20,343 nt of DNA, from assembly GCA_046756245.1 (NCBI GenBank), contig JBHHVZ010000049.1, positions 1 to 20,343 on the forward strand. Reading direction: 5' to 3'. This DNA is from G021776435 sp046756245 (lineage in GTDB: Bacteria > Pseudomonadota > Alphaproteobacteria > Caulobacterales > Parvularculaceae). The position numbers and the translations under genes were made by a program. Below, piece after piece: positions 1 through 6,610 of this stretch. Numbering within the stretch: the first letter of the stretch is position 1; each line of letters begins with the position of its first letter. The notes under the pieces are model-generated. The model ran no database searches and had not been told where the DNA came from. It saw nothing but the letters and a program-made list of their open reading frames with translations.

Positions 1-18
1 CTAGGCGGGCTTCCGAAT

Positions 19-59
19 AAAAAGGTGCGGGGACAGCACGCTGGGCGCGCCGTCCCCGC
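19..59 (-). terminator. Intrinsic terminator of the UrcA-family gene
   Basis: On the minus strand, 23 bases after the UrcA stop codon, there is a perfect 8-bp stem (GCGGGGAC at 52-59 read backwards, pairing with 27-34) with a 17-nt loop. It is followed three bases later by a run of five T (19-23 complemented). This is the usual rho-independent layout and it faces the right way for the upstream gene. The loop is rather long, and the folding was done by eye. Confidence 0.7.
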
Positions 60-82
60 CGGGGCTGGTTAACCATACCTGG

Positions 83-394
83 CTAGAGTTCCTCGATCGT
101 AACCGATGTGTGAAGCCGGGTCAGCGCCGGATGATCGATCGCACTGACGAAATCCGCGGTGAGATGTTTTGCGCAGGCGGCCTCCATCTTTACATAATCA
201 AGCGGGCGCCGGCCGGGCGTTGCACAAAAACGTTCCGCGCGCGCTTCGAGGCGGTGATAAAGCCGCTCGACGCCGGCCTTCGTCTCAAGTTCGTAGCCTT
301 TGTAGGAGAATCGTACGACATCGGCTCTGGCCGGCGCCGCTGCGGCTGCAGCGAGAGCGAAAATGGAAAGTAGGGGGACGATTTTTGAAGGCAT
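83..394 (-). CDS. UrcA family secreted protein
   Basis: A 103-residue protein with an N-terminal signal peptide: a positive start, an Ala-rich hydrophobic core, and probable cleavage after the ARA around residue 24. The mature part follows the UrcA family pattern seen in Caulobacterales and Sphingomonadales: an aromatic/Val-Arg strand, a 'GVERLYHRLEARAERFC' helix, two conserved cysteines (Cys57 and Cys74) likely to form a disulfide, and a C-terminal stretch with 'HPALTRLH'. No biochemical role is established for the family, and a periplasmic location is inferred from the signal peptide. The start is supported by AAGGAG nine bases upstream on the minus strand. The gene stands alone, is divergent from the dehydrogenase at 605, and is closed by an intrinsic terminator. 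Family assignment is good; function is unknown. Confidence 0.8.
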   Translation of the reverse strand: MPSKIVPLLSIFALAAAAAAPARADVVRFSYKGYELETKAGVERLYHRLEARAERFCATPGRRPLDYVKMEAACAKHLTADFVSAIDHPALTRLHTSVTIEEL

Positions 395-604
395 GGCGAG
401 TCACTCCTTGATAAAGCGTCAAACTCGCCCTCTGATGAATTGCGCTGCCGACCGGTGTAGATTGATTTCAGTTACGTGCGCCGGTTCAAGCGTTGCGCGT
501 TTTTATACTGGAAAATAAGTGCGCAGGATTAAAGCCGGCCGATCGCGCAACCGGAGCGATTCAACGCAAACTGACCGACATTTCCGTTGGAAAGGACGAA
601 ACAG

Positions 605-1417
605 ATGATCTATCGCGGTAGCTGGGCTTTGGTGACTGGAGCCTCCGCTGGTATCGGCGCGGCGTTCGCCCGGTCGCTGGCGGTCAAGGGCGCGAATGTG
701 ATTCTTACGGCGCGCAGGCGCGACCGGCTCGACGCGTTCGCCAATGAACTGAATCGCGACTACGCTGCAGAAACGCGCGTTTTTCCTGCCGATCTCGCCG
801 ACCCGGCCGCGCCGCAGCAGATAATGGATGCGCTGGCTGCTGAAGGGTTGCCGGTCGACATCCTCATTAACAACGCCGGCTACGGCCTGCCGGGCTTTTG
901 CGCCGACTCGCCCTGGGCGGCGCACCGCGATTTTCTGGAAGTCATGGTGACCGGTTACGCGCATTTCGTCCGCCTGGCGCTTCCCGGCATGCTCGAGCGC
1001 GGTTTCGGGAGGATTGTGCAGGTTTCATCCGTCGCAGGACTGATGCCCGGTTCGTCGGGACATACGATGTACGGCGCGTCGAAGGCGTTTCTCGTTTCCT
1101 TTTCCCAGTCGCTGGCGGCGGAATGCGCGGGATCGGGCGTCAATGTTTCGGCGGTTTGCCCCGGCTTCACCTATTCCGAATTTCACGACGTCAACGATAC
1201 GCGCGCGATCGTCTCGAAGCTGCCGAAATATATGTTCATGCAGGCGGAACCGGTGGTCGAAGGCGCGTTGCGCGCGGTTGAGGCCGGCCATGTGGTCTAT
1301 GTGCCCGGCGCCTGGAACAAGTTCATCGTCTGGTTCGCCAAAGCCCTGCCGCGGCCCTGGGCGGCGTCGCTGATGCGCGGCCAGTCGGCGAAGTTCCGCG
1401 CCGGGGCGAAAGAATAA
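605..1417 (+). CDS. SDR family NAD(P)-dependent oxidoreductase
   Basis: A classical short-chain dehydrogenase/reductase of 270 residues. The nucleotide-binding motif TGASAGIG is at 11-18. An 'ARRRDRLD' stretch after strand 2 suggests NADP(H) preference. NNAG is at 89-92, the catalytic serine lies in the SS pair at 141-142, and the YxxxK motif is Tyr156/Lys160. The C-terminal 'WNKFIVWFAKALPRPWAASLM' region is amphipathic or hydrophobic and may touch membrane or a lipid substrate. The substrate cannot be read from sequence. A TTG start at 587 is possible, but ATG at 605 is chosen because AAAGGA (591-596) sits eight bases before it. The gene is convergent with malic enzyme (18-bp gap) and appears to be a single transcription unit. 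Confidence 0.9.
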   Translation: MIYRGSWALVTGASAGIGAAFARSLAVKGANVILTARRRDRLDAFANELNRDYAAETRVFPADLADPAAPQQIMDALAAEGLPVDILINNAGYGLPGFCADSPWAAHRDFLEVMVTGYAHFVRLALPGMLERGFGRIVQVSSVAGLMPGSSGHTMYGASKAFLVSFSQSLAAECAGSGVNVSAVCPGFTYSEFHDVNDTRAIVSKLPKYMFMQAEPVVEGALRAVEAGHVVYVPGAWNKFIVWFAKALPRPWAASLMRGQSAKFRAGAKE

Positions 1418-1435
1418 GAGCGGAATAGCCGTCGC

Positions 1436-3739
1436 CTACTCCGCCGCTTTCGCCTGAGGGGCCGGGACCCTGTCAATTTCGTAGGCCGCCATCGCCGCAA
1501 GCGCGACAATGTCGCTTACGCGCGCGCCGGTTTGACAGATCTGCACCGGCTTTTCGAGCCCGATCAACAGCGGACCAAGCACTGTGGCGCCGCCGATCTC
1601 GCCCAAAAGTTTCGACGAAATCGCCGCGGAGTGCACGCCCGGCGTGATCAGAACGTTCGCCTCGCCGGTTAACCGCGAGAACGGATAAACCGCGCGATAG
1701 CGTTCGTTCAGCGCCATGCGCGGCGTCATCTCGCCTTCATATTCGAAATCGATGTCGCCGCGCCCGTCAAGAATCTGAACCGCGCCCGACACGCGGCGAG
1801 AATGCTCCGTATCAGGATTGCCGAAATTCGAATAGGAAATGAACGCGACTTTCGGCGTGTAATTGAGATGATGGGCGGCGTGCGCCACCTGCACGGCGAT
1901 CTCCGCGAGGTCCTGCGGCGCCGGCAGTTCAGTGATGTGGGTGTCGGCGATGAACAGCGTGCGTCCCCTTGCAAGCACAATCGAGACCCCAATGAGCCGC
2001 TCGCCCGGCCGCGGATCGAGCGCAAGCTTGATGTTCTCGAGCGCTACGTCGTAATGGCGGGTGACGCCCGTCACCATGCCGTCGGCGAGCCCATGCGCGA
2101 GCATGCAGGCGCCGAATACGTTGCGATCGGTGTTGACGAGACGCTGGGCGTCGCGCGCCAGATAGCCGCGCCGCTGCAGGCGTTTGTAGAGATATTCCGT
2201 ATAGGCCGGGTTGTGGGTCGACAGCCGCGCATTGTGGATTTCGAATTCCGCATCGTCGGGAAGCCCCGCCGCGCGCAAGCCGTACTTGATTTCCTCTTCG
2301 CGGCCAATGAGAAGCGCCTTGCCGAGTCCCTCCTGCTGAAACGCGTAAGCGGCGCGGATGACGGATTCCTCCTCGCCCTCGGCGAAAACGATGCGCCTGG
2401 GCTCCTCACGCCCGCGAAGCGAACTGTAGATTTTCTGCAGAAACGAGGCCGACGGGTCGCTCCGCATGGCGAGGCTTTCGGAATAGGCCGCCATATCCTC
2501 GATCGGCTTGCGCGCCACGCCCGTTTCGGTCGCCGCCCTGGCGACGGCCGGCGGGATGGTGGAGATAAGCCGCGGGTCGAAAGGCGTCGGAATAATATAA
2601 CCGGGCCCGTATTTGAGGCGCTTGCCGTAGGCCGAGGCGACTTCGTCGGGCACGTCCTCGCGCGCGAGTTTCGCCAGCGCCTCGGCGCAGGCGATCTTCA
2701 TTTCCTCGTTGATGGTGCGGGCGCGGGCGTCGAGCGCGCCGCGGAAGATGTAGGGAAAGCCGAGAACGTTGTTGACCTGGTTGGGATAGTCCGACCGCCC
2801 GGTGGCGATGATCGCGTCGTCGCGCACGGCCTGAACGTCTTCGGGCGCGATTTCCGGGTCAGGATTGGCCATGGCGAAGATAATCGGGCTCTTCGCCATC
2901 GTCTTGACCATATCCTGGGTTACGGCGCCGCCGACCGAAAGGCCGAGCAACACGTCGGCGCCGTCAACGGCCTCGGCCAGCGTGCGCTTGTCGGTCTCTA
3001 CGGCGTGGGCCGAGCGCCACTGGTCCATCCGTTCGGTGCGGCCCTTGTAAATGACGCCCTTCGAGTCGCAGACGATGGCGTTTTCATGCGGCAGGCCCAT
3101 CGCCTTGATGAGACCGATCACCGAAAGCGCTGACGAACCCGCGCCCGAGACCGCCACTTTGATCTCCTTGATCGACTTGCCGGTGATGTCGAGCGCGTTC
3201 AGGAGCCCGGCGGCGGCGATGATCGCCGTCCCGTGCTGATCGTCGTGAAAGACGGGGATGTCCATTTCCTCTTTCAGGCGCTGCTCGATCTCGAAGCTCT
3301 CCGGCGCCTTGATGTCTTCGAGATTGATCCCGCCGAAAGCCGGGCCGAGATATTTGACGCAGTTGATGAAAGCTTCGGGGTCTTCGGCGTCGACTTCGAT
3401 GTCGATGCTGTCAATGTCGGCGAAGCGCTTGAAGAGGACGGATTTCCCCTCCATCACCGGCTTGGCGGCGAGCGCGCCCAGATTGCCCAGGCCGAGGATC
3501 GCCGTGCCGTTCGAAATGACGGCGACCATATTGCCCTTGGCGGTGTAGTCATATGCGAGATCGGGGTCTTCGGCGATCTTCTTGACGGGAACCGCGACGC
3601 CGGGGCTGTAGGCCAGCGACAGATCGTGCTGCGTCGCCATCGGCTTGGTGGGAGTGACCTCTATCTTGCCGGGCTTGCCGCCGCGCGTGTGAAAATCAAG
3701 CGCTTCCTTGTCGGTGAATTTCGTCGAAGTGTCGTCCAT
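1436..3739 (-). CDS. maeB: NADP-dependent malic enzyme with phosphotransacetylase-like domain
   Basis: At 767 residues this has the length of the large bacterial malic enzymes (MaeB/Tme). It oxidatively decarboxylates malate to pyruvate, supplying NADPH and linking the TCA cycle to gluconeogenesis. The N-terminal catalytic half shows the 'SLAYSPGVA' tyrosine region (Tyr44), the 'NGTAILGLGNLG' segment (77-88), 'AAKPVMEGK' with candidate catalytic lysines, metal ligands in 'NLEDIKAPE' (141-142) and 'HDDQHGTA' (165-172), and a Rossmann GAGSSA (199-204). From about residue 435 the protein continues into a phosphotransacetylase-like domain ('RRIVFAEGEEE...'). In characterised relatives this domain is regulatory (acetyl-CoA sensing) and not a functional Pta. 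The ATG start matches the family N-terminus. The gene is single and divergent from the sulfotransferase-like gene. A long open frame on the opposite strand is a codon-bias shadow. Confidence 0.96.
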   Translation of the reverse strand: MDDTSTKFTDKEALDFHTRGGKPGKIEVTPTKPMATQHDLSLAYSPGVAVPVKKIAEDPDLAYDYTAKGNMVAVISNGTAILGLGNLGALAAKPVMEGKSVLFKRFADIDSIDIEVDAEDPEAFINCVKYLGPAFGGINLEDIKAPESFEIEQRLKEEMDIPVFHDDQHGTAIIAAAGLLNALDITGKSIKEIKVAVSGAGSSALSVIGLIKAMGLPHENAIVCDSKGVIYKGRTERMDQWRSAHAVETDKRTLAEAVDGADVLLGLSVGGAVTQDMVKTMAKSPIIFAMANPDPEIAPEDVQAVRDDAIIATGRSDYPNQVNNVLGFPYIFRGALDARARTINEEMKIACAEALAKLAREDVPDEVASAYGKRLKYGPGYIIPTPFDPRLISTIPPAVARAATETGVARKPIEDMAAYSESLAMRSDPSASFLQKIYSSLRGREEPRRIVFAEGEEESVIRAAYAFQQEGLGKALLIGREEEIKYGLRAAGLPDDAEFEIHNARLSTHNPAYTEYLYKRLQRRGYLARDAQRLVNTDRNVFGACMLAHGLADGMVTGVTRHYDVALENIKLALDPRPGERLIGVSIVLARGRTLFIADTHITELPAPQDLAEIAVQVAHAAHHLNYTPKVAFISYSNFGNPDTEHSRRVSGAVQILDGRGDIDFEYEGEMTPRMALNERYRAVYPFSRLTGEANVLITPGVHSAAISSKLLGEIGGATVLGPLLIGLEKPVQICQTGARVSDIVALAAMAAYEIDRVPAPQAKAAE

Positions 3740-3836
3740 GATATGCGCGTTCCGCTCGGCCGAATTTTGAGTATGAATGAAACCCTGCTGTAAGCCAGCG
3801 GCCCGCCTGTCGCAACGATTTGTTTCGATGCAGATT

Positions 3837-3842
3837 TATAAT
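3837..3842 (+). promoter_or_regulatory. Possible -10 box for the sulfotransferase-like gene
   Basis: A perfect TATAAT lies 63 bases upstream of the GTG start at 3905, in the 165-bp divergent gap with maeB. No convincing -35 box sits 16-18 bases upstream, so this rests on one hexamer. No other strong signal was seen in this gap. Confidence 0.3.
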
Positions 3843-3904
3843 GACTATCGTCGGAAAACGGCGCCCGAAAAACCGGCTTCCGACATCTGGCGAAGGAGCG
3901 TTTT

Positions 3905-4795
3905 GTGGGCCTTGCGCCGAGAATAATTCGAAATAACGATTTGGCGGCGCTGACGACAAACGCCGTAGGACGATTAATCTGTCGCGACGTGGATAGTTTC
4001 GTTTTCGTCGCCACCACCGGACGGACGGGAACCCAGTCGCTGAGCGCCATATTTTCAGCGGTCGAAGGGTTTCGCGCCTTTCACGAGCCCCATCCGATCA
4101 TGAACGGCGCCGTGCTTGAGCGCGCCGGCGCGGGCGATGCGCAATTCATCAAAAATGAGTTCTTCCGGTTCAAACTGCCGGGCGTTTACTGGCGGGCGAA
4201 ATTCTCGAAAGGGTATTTCGAGTCAAACCACCTGTTCATAAAGACCTTCGCTGACGAAACCGCTGAGGCCTTGGGAGACCGGCTCAAGGCGATCTATCTC
4301 TTTCGCGATCCGGACGCGGTTGCGAGCAGTTATTTCAACAGACATCCGCCGCAGGGCGCGCCCGGCGCGAATGCGGCCCAGGATCCGGATATCTGGGTTT
4401 TGCGTCCCGATGCGAAGACGAACCTGCTCGACATGGCGGATCTGCTTGAACGCCGCGATCCCCGCGAGCGTCATTATCTGCGTTTCGTCTGGTACAGTTT
4501 CGAGACCGAGGCGCGGGCGACCGATTTTCATCTGCGCCATCCGGAAATCAGAATGGTTGCGCTCGACACCGCAGACCTCAACAATCTTGAAAAGCTCAAA
4601 GCGCTGTTTTCGGACCTCGATATCCCCAAACCCGCCAATCTCGAGGGTCTTGTCGGAACGCGCGCCAACGCAAGCGCACGGAAGCCCGCCCTGCCAGCGG
4701 GCGTCGATCCGGCCGCATCGGCGGCGTTTCAGGCGGCGTGCCGGTCGCGGCTGGATGCGCTGGGGCTGAGCTGGCCCGGCGGGCCGGTAGACTGA
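3905..4795 (+). CDS. Sulfotransferase-like P-loop protein
   Basis: A 296-residue protein with the two signatures of PAPS-dependent sulfotransferases. A 5'-phosphosulfate loop is in 'VATTGRTGTQSL' (35-46). A 3'-phosphate site is in 'YLFRDPDAVASSYF' (131-144), where Arg134 and Ser142 are the expected PAPS contacts. There is no signal peptide or membrane segment, so it is probably cytosolic. It is assigned to the sulfotransferase superfamily by motif only. The acceptor (sugar, lipid, small molecule or protein) is unknown, and no sulfate-activation or polysaccharide genes are nearby. The start is GTG, with a strong AAGGAG (3893-3898) six bases before it. This start places the P-loop about 35 residues in, slightly further than usual. 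nfuA follows after an 86-bp gap. Confidence 0.72.
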   Translation: MGLAPRIIRNNDLAALTTNAVGRLICRDVDSFVFVATTGRTGTQSLSAIFSAVEGFRAFHEPHPIMNGAVLERAGAGDAQFIKNEFFRFKLPGVYWRAKFSKGYFESNHLFIKTFADETAEALGDRLKAIYLFRDPDAVASSYFNRHPPQGAPGANAAQDPDIWVLRPDAKTNLLDMADLLERRDPRERHYLRFVWYSFETEARATDFHLRHPEIRMVALDTADLNNLEKLKALFSDLDIPKPANLEGLVGTRANASARKPALPAGVDPAASAAFQAACRSRLDALGLSWPGGPVD

Positions 4796-4809
4796 ACGGT
4801 TTGCGCGTC

Positions 4810-4838
4810 TTGTCCGGGGCGTCTGAGACGCCTAGATG
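4810..4838 (+). promoter_or_regulatory. Candidate nfuA promoter with palindromic spacer
   Basis: TTGTCC (4810-4815) and TAGATG (4833-4838) are spaced by exactly 17 bases. The spacer is almost wholly occupied by the perfect palindrome GGCGTCT-G-AGACGCC (4818-4832). The hexamers are only partial matches to consensus. The ATG at 4882 is 43 bases downstream. The dyad could be an operator. As RNA it would give a five-bp hairpin. Confidence 0.4.
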
Positions 4839-4881
4839 GGCAGTAGTCGAACGGGCCGAAAACAAGAGGAAGGCCGCGTCC

Positions 4882-5466
4882 ATGTTTATCCAGACCGAAG
4901 ACACGCCGAATCCGCAATCGATGAAATTCCTGCCTGGCGCGGCGGTTTTGGGCGAGGGCGCGCTCGGCATGGATTTCCCGACTGTCGAAACGGCCGCCGC
5001 CTCGCCGCTCGCCGCCGTCCTGTTCGAGATCGACGGGGTCATGGGCGTTTATCTGGGGTCCGATTTCGTCACTGTGACCAAATCGGAAGCAGTCGAGTGG
5101 ATGTACATCAAGCCCGCCTTGCTCGGCGCGATCGCCGATCACCTGAGCGCAGGCTTGCCGGTAGTGTCGAAAGACGCGGCGCAGCCCGCGCCGGCGGCCT
5201 CGGCGCTCGACGATTATGAGGGCGAGGATCGCGAGATCGTCGAGCAGATCATCGAGCTTATCGAAACGCGCGTGCGCCCGGCGGTCGCCGCCGACGGCGG
5301 CGACATTGTCTTCAAGCATTACGAACCGCGCACCGGCGTCGTCTTTTTATCGATGCACGGGGCCTGCTCGGGCTGCCCATCCTCGACCATGACGTTAAAG
5401 GCCGGCATCGAGAACCTTCTCAAACATTACGTGCCGGAGGTCGCGAAGGTCGAACCGGTGATGTGA
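4882..5466 (+). CDS. nfuA: NfuA-type Fe-S cluster carrier (NifU C-terminal domain protein)
   Basis: A 194-residue two-domain Nfu protein. The N-terminal Nfu_N domain begins 'MFIQTEDTPNPQSMKFLPG', a hallmark of alphaproteobacterial and mitochondrial NFU1-type proteins. The C-terminal NifU domain (about 115-190) carries the cluster-binding motif Cys162-Ser-Gly-Cys165 in 'HGACSGCPSS'. It is expected to accept Fe-S clusters from the assembly scaffold and deliver them to clients such as lipoyl synthase, aconitase or MiaB-like enzymes. The frame is open upstream to 4738, but ATG 4882 is chosen because it gives the canonical N-terminus and has AGAGGAAGG just upstream. The gene stands between the sulfotransferase-like gene and dodecin; no isc or suf genes are in the window. 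Confidence 0.95.
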   Translation: MFIQTEDTPNPQSMKFLPGAAVLGEGALGMDFPTVETAAASPLAAVLFEIDGVMGVYLGSDFVTVTKSEAVEWMYIKPALLGAIADHLSAGLPVVSKDAAQPAPAASALDDYEGEDREIVEQIIELIETRVRPAVAADGGDIVFKHYEPRTGVVFLSMHGACSGCPSSTMTLKAGIENLLKHYVPEVAKVEPVM

Positions 5467-5501
5467 AACGCCGTTTTCTCCGGCGCCTGTTCTTATTCGA
5501 C

Positions 5502-5517
5502 CCGGCCGCCCGGCCGG
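5502..5517. repeat. GC hairpin between nfuA and dodecin
   Basis: CCGGCC (5502-5507) pairs perfectly with GGCCGG (5512-5517) across a GCCC loop. No T-run follows, so it is not a standard intrinsic terminator. It may partly separate or stabilise the nfuA and dodecin messages. Confidence 0.4.
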
Positions 5518-5543
5518 TTGACAAGCTGAAACGGAGGCACGCC

Positions 5544-5753
5544 ATGTCGGATAATGTCTACGCCGTCTCGAAAGTCGTCGGCACGTCGAAACAGTCGATC
5601 GAGGACGCCATCGAAAACGCCGTTTCGACCGCGTCGAAGTCGATCAAGAATCTCGACTGGTTCGAGGTGAAGGAGACTCGCGGTTTTATCGACAATGACA
5701 AGGTCGCTTATTACCAGGTTTGTCTCGAGCTCGGTTTCCGGTACGAGAAATAA
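5544..5753 (+). CDS. Dodecin (flavin-binding storage protein)
   Basis: A 69-residue dodecin, the usual full length. The family assembles into a hollow dodecamer that binds and buffers FMN, riboflavin or FAD (some members also CoA) in the cytosol. Visible features are the start 'VYAVSKVVGTSKQSIEDAIENAV', Trp39 in 'NLDWFEV' (the tryptophan that stacks on the isoalloxazine ring), and Gln58 in 'YYQVCLE' (the residue that hydrogen-bonds the flavin in characterised dodecins). The frame extends upstream to 5463, but ATG 5544 is preceded by ACGGAGG (5531-5537) at good spacing and gives the canonical protein. It lies 77 bp after nfuA and upstream of a probable FMN-dependent nitroreductase. Confidence 0.95.
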   Translation: MSDNVYAVSKVVGTSKQSIEDAIENAVSTASKSIKNLDWFEVKETRGFIDNDKVAYYQVCLELGFRYEK

Positions 5754-5847
5754 CGGGCGGTTTTGCGCTGGCGCATCTCTTGAAGTCTCTTTTCGCGGCG
5801 GCGGACTCAGCCAAAGATAATGCGCGCAGCGACCGGCGCTTCATGCA

Positions 5848-5880
5848 GCCGGGTGCGATGACCCGGCCCGGTAAGGGTCA
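5848..5880 (+). promoter_or_regulatory. Leader with two mutually exclusive hairpins before rutE
   Basis: Stem A is GCCGGGT (5848-5854) with ACCCGGC (5861-5867). Stem B is TGACCC (5859-5864) with GGGTCA (5875-5880). Both are perfect, and they compete for the same ACCC at 5861-5864. The rutE ATG is at 5909. The layout resembles an attenuator or switch, but no known riboswitch class was recognised and no terminator T-run is present. Confidence 0.35.
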
Positions 5881-5908
5881 ATTCGTAATCGGCTAACGGG
5901 TGGATTGA

Positions 5909-6502
5909 ATGTCCGACAAGATCATCAACGACGAAGCCCTCGACATCATTTTTCGCACGGCGCGCACGCGCAACGGGTGGGAGGACCGGCCGGTTTCGGA
6001 AACGCTCATTCAAGCGGTCTACGATCTCATGAAATGGGGGCCGACCTCGGCGAACTGCTCGCCGGCGCGTTTTGTGTTCGTTACCTCGAAGGAAGGCAAG
6101 GAGCGCCTGAAGCCGCATCTCATCGAAGGCAATATCGCCAAAACCATGGCCGCGCCATGTTGTGTCATCATCGGCTGCGACATGGCGTTTTACGAACGCC
6201 TGCCGGAACTCTTCCCGCATACGGACGCGAAAAGCTGGTTCGTGGGAAACGAGCCGCTCATCGAGACGACGGCGTTTCGCAACGGCACGCTGCAGGGCGC
6301 TTATTTCATGATCGCCGCGCGCGCGCTCGGGCTCGACTGCGGCCCGATGTCGGGCTTCGACAATGACGGCGTCGACAGGGAATTCTTCAGCGACGCGACG
6401 GTCAAATCGAACTTCCTGTGCAATATCGGCTACGGCACGGATGAAAACCTGTTCCCGCGCAGCCCGCGGCTGTCTTTCAACGACGCCTGCAGCTTCGCCT
6501 AG
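5909..6502 (+). CDS. rutE: RutE/HadB-like nitroreductase family protein (malonic semialdehyde reductase)
   Basis: A 197-residue FMN-dependent nitroreductase-fold protein of the RutE/HadB subgroup. In the Rut pyrimidine pathway this enzyme reduces malonic semialdehyde to 3-hydroxypropionate with NAD(P)H. Supporting features are 'FRTARTRNGWEDRPV' (the phosphate-binding start of the fold), 'KWGPTSANCSPARFVFV' (42-58) and the C-terminal 'GYGTDENLFPRSPRLSF'; length is normal. No other rut genes are present, so the subgroup name is secure but the physiological substrate is less so: it could serve as a general aldehyde or quinone reductase. The ATG follows a GGGTGGA-type ribosome site. The upstream 155 bp contain competing hairpins, and the downstream gap contains a 12-bp inverted repeat. 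Confidence 0.82.
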   Translation: MSDKIINDEALDIIFRTARTRNGWEDRPVSETLIQAVYDLMKWGPTSANCSPARFVFVTSKEGKERLKPHLIEGNIAKTMAAPCCVIIGCDMAFYERLPELFPHTDAKSWFVGNEPLIETTAFRNGTLQGAYFMIAARALGLDCGPMSGFDNDGVDREFFSDATVKSNFLCNIGYGTDENLFPRSPRLSFNDACSFA

Positions 6503-6512
6503 CTCATACCAA

Positions 6513-6604
6513 GCTCTCGCTGACGACCTGAGATTCCATTTAAAGGTCGGCATTGAAATAGAAGGCTTTTTCTCCAGAGCCCATGAGTCGCGGTCAGCGA
6601 GAGC
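6513..6604. repeat. 12-bp perfect inverted repeat enclosing nested hairpins
   Basis: GCTCTCGCTGAC (6513-6524) is perfectly inverted at 6593-6604. The 68 bases between hold two smaller stems: GACCT/AGGTC (6525-6529 and 6544-6548) and GGCT/AGCC (6564-6567 and 6578-6581). The element fills the gap between the convergent rutE and amidase genes almost exactly. It may act as a bidirectional terminator or RNA 3' end, but no T-run follows either arm and no target-site duplication is visible. Confidence 0.6.
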
Positions 6605-6610
6605 GTCGCA

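Noticed and set aside
1..11. CTAGGCGGGCT occurring both at the window start and at 19829-19839
   Set aside because: An 11-base match between two places in 20 kb is expected by chance, and flanking bases do not match.
504..509. TATACT as a -10 box for the dehydrogenase gene
   Set aside because: No acceptable -35 hexamer lies 16-18 bases upstream; the rest of the 395-604 gap shows no convincing promoter, dyad or RNA gene.
1802..3133. 443-codon open frame on the plus strand opposite maeB
   Set aside because: It is fully antisense to a clear malic enzyme, has Arg/Gly/Val-rich composition with no recognisable domain, and is explained by GC-rich codon usage leaving the opposite strand open.
5518..5523. 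Perfect TTGACA upstream of dodecin as a -35 box
   Set aside because: The matching -10 position would fall on the dodecin start codon region (5541-5546), with no -10-like sequence, so it cannot drive this gene from there.
5807..6553. 248-codon minus-strand frame opposite rutE
   Set aside because: It is antisense to a well-supported nitroreductase, has no domain or ribosome site, and composition is typical of a shadow.
6513..6604. MITE or small transposon reading of the inverted repeat
   Set aside because: The arms could be terminal repeats, but no target-site duplication flanks them and no second copy was seen in the window, so it is not called a mobile element.
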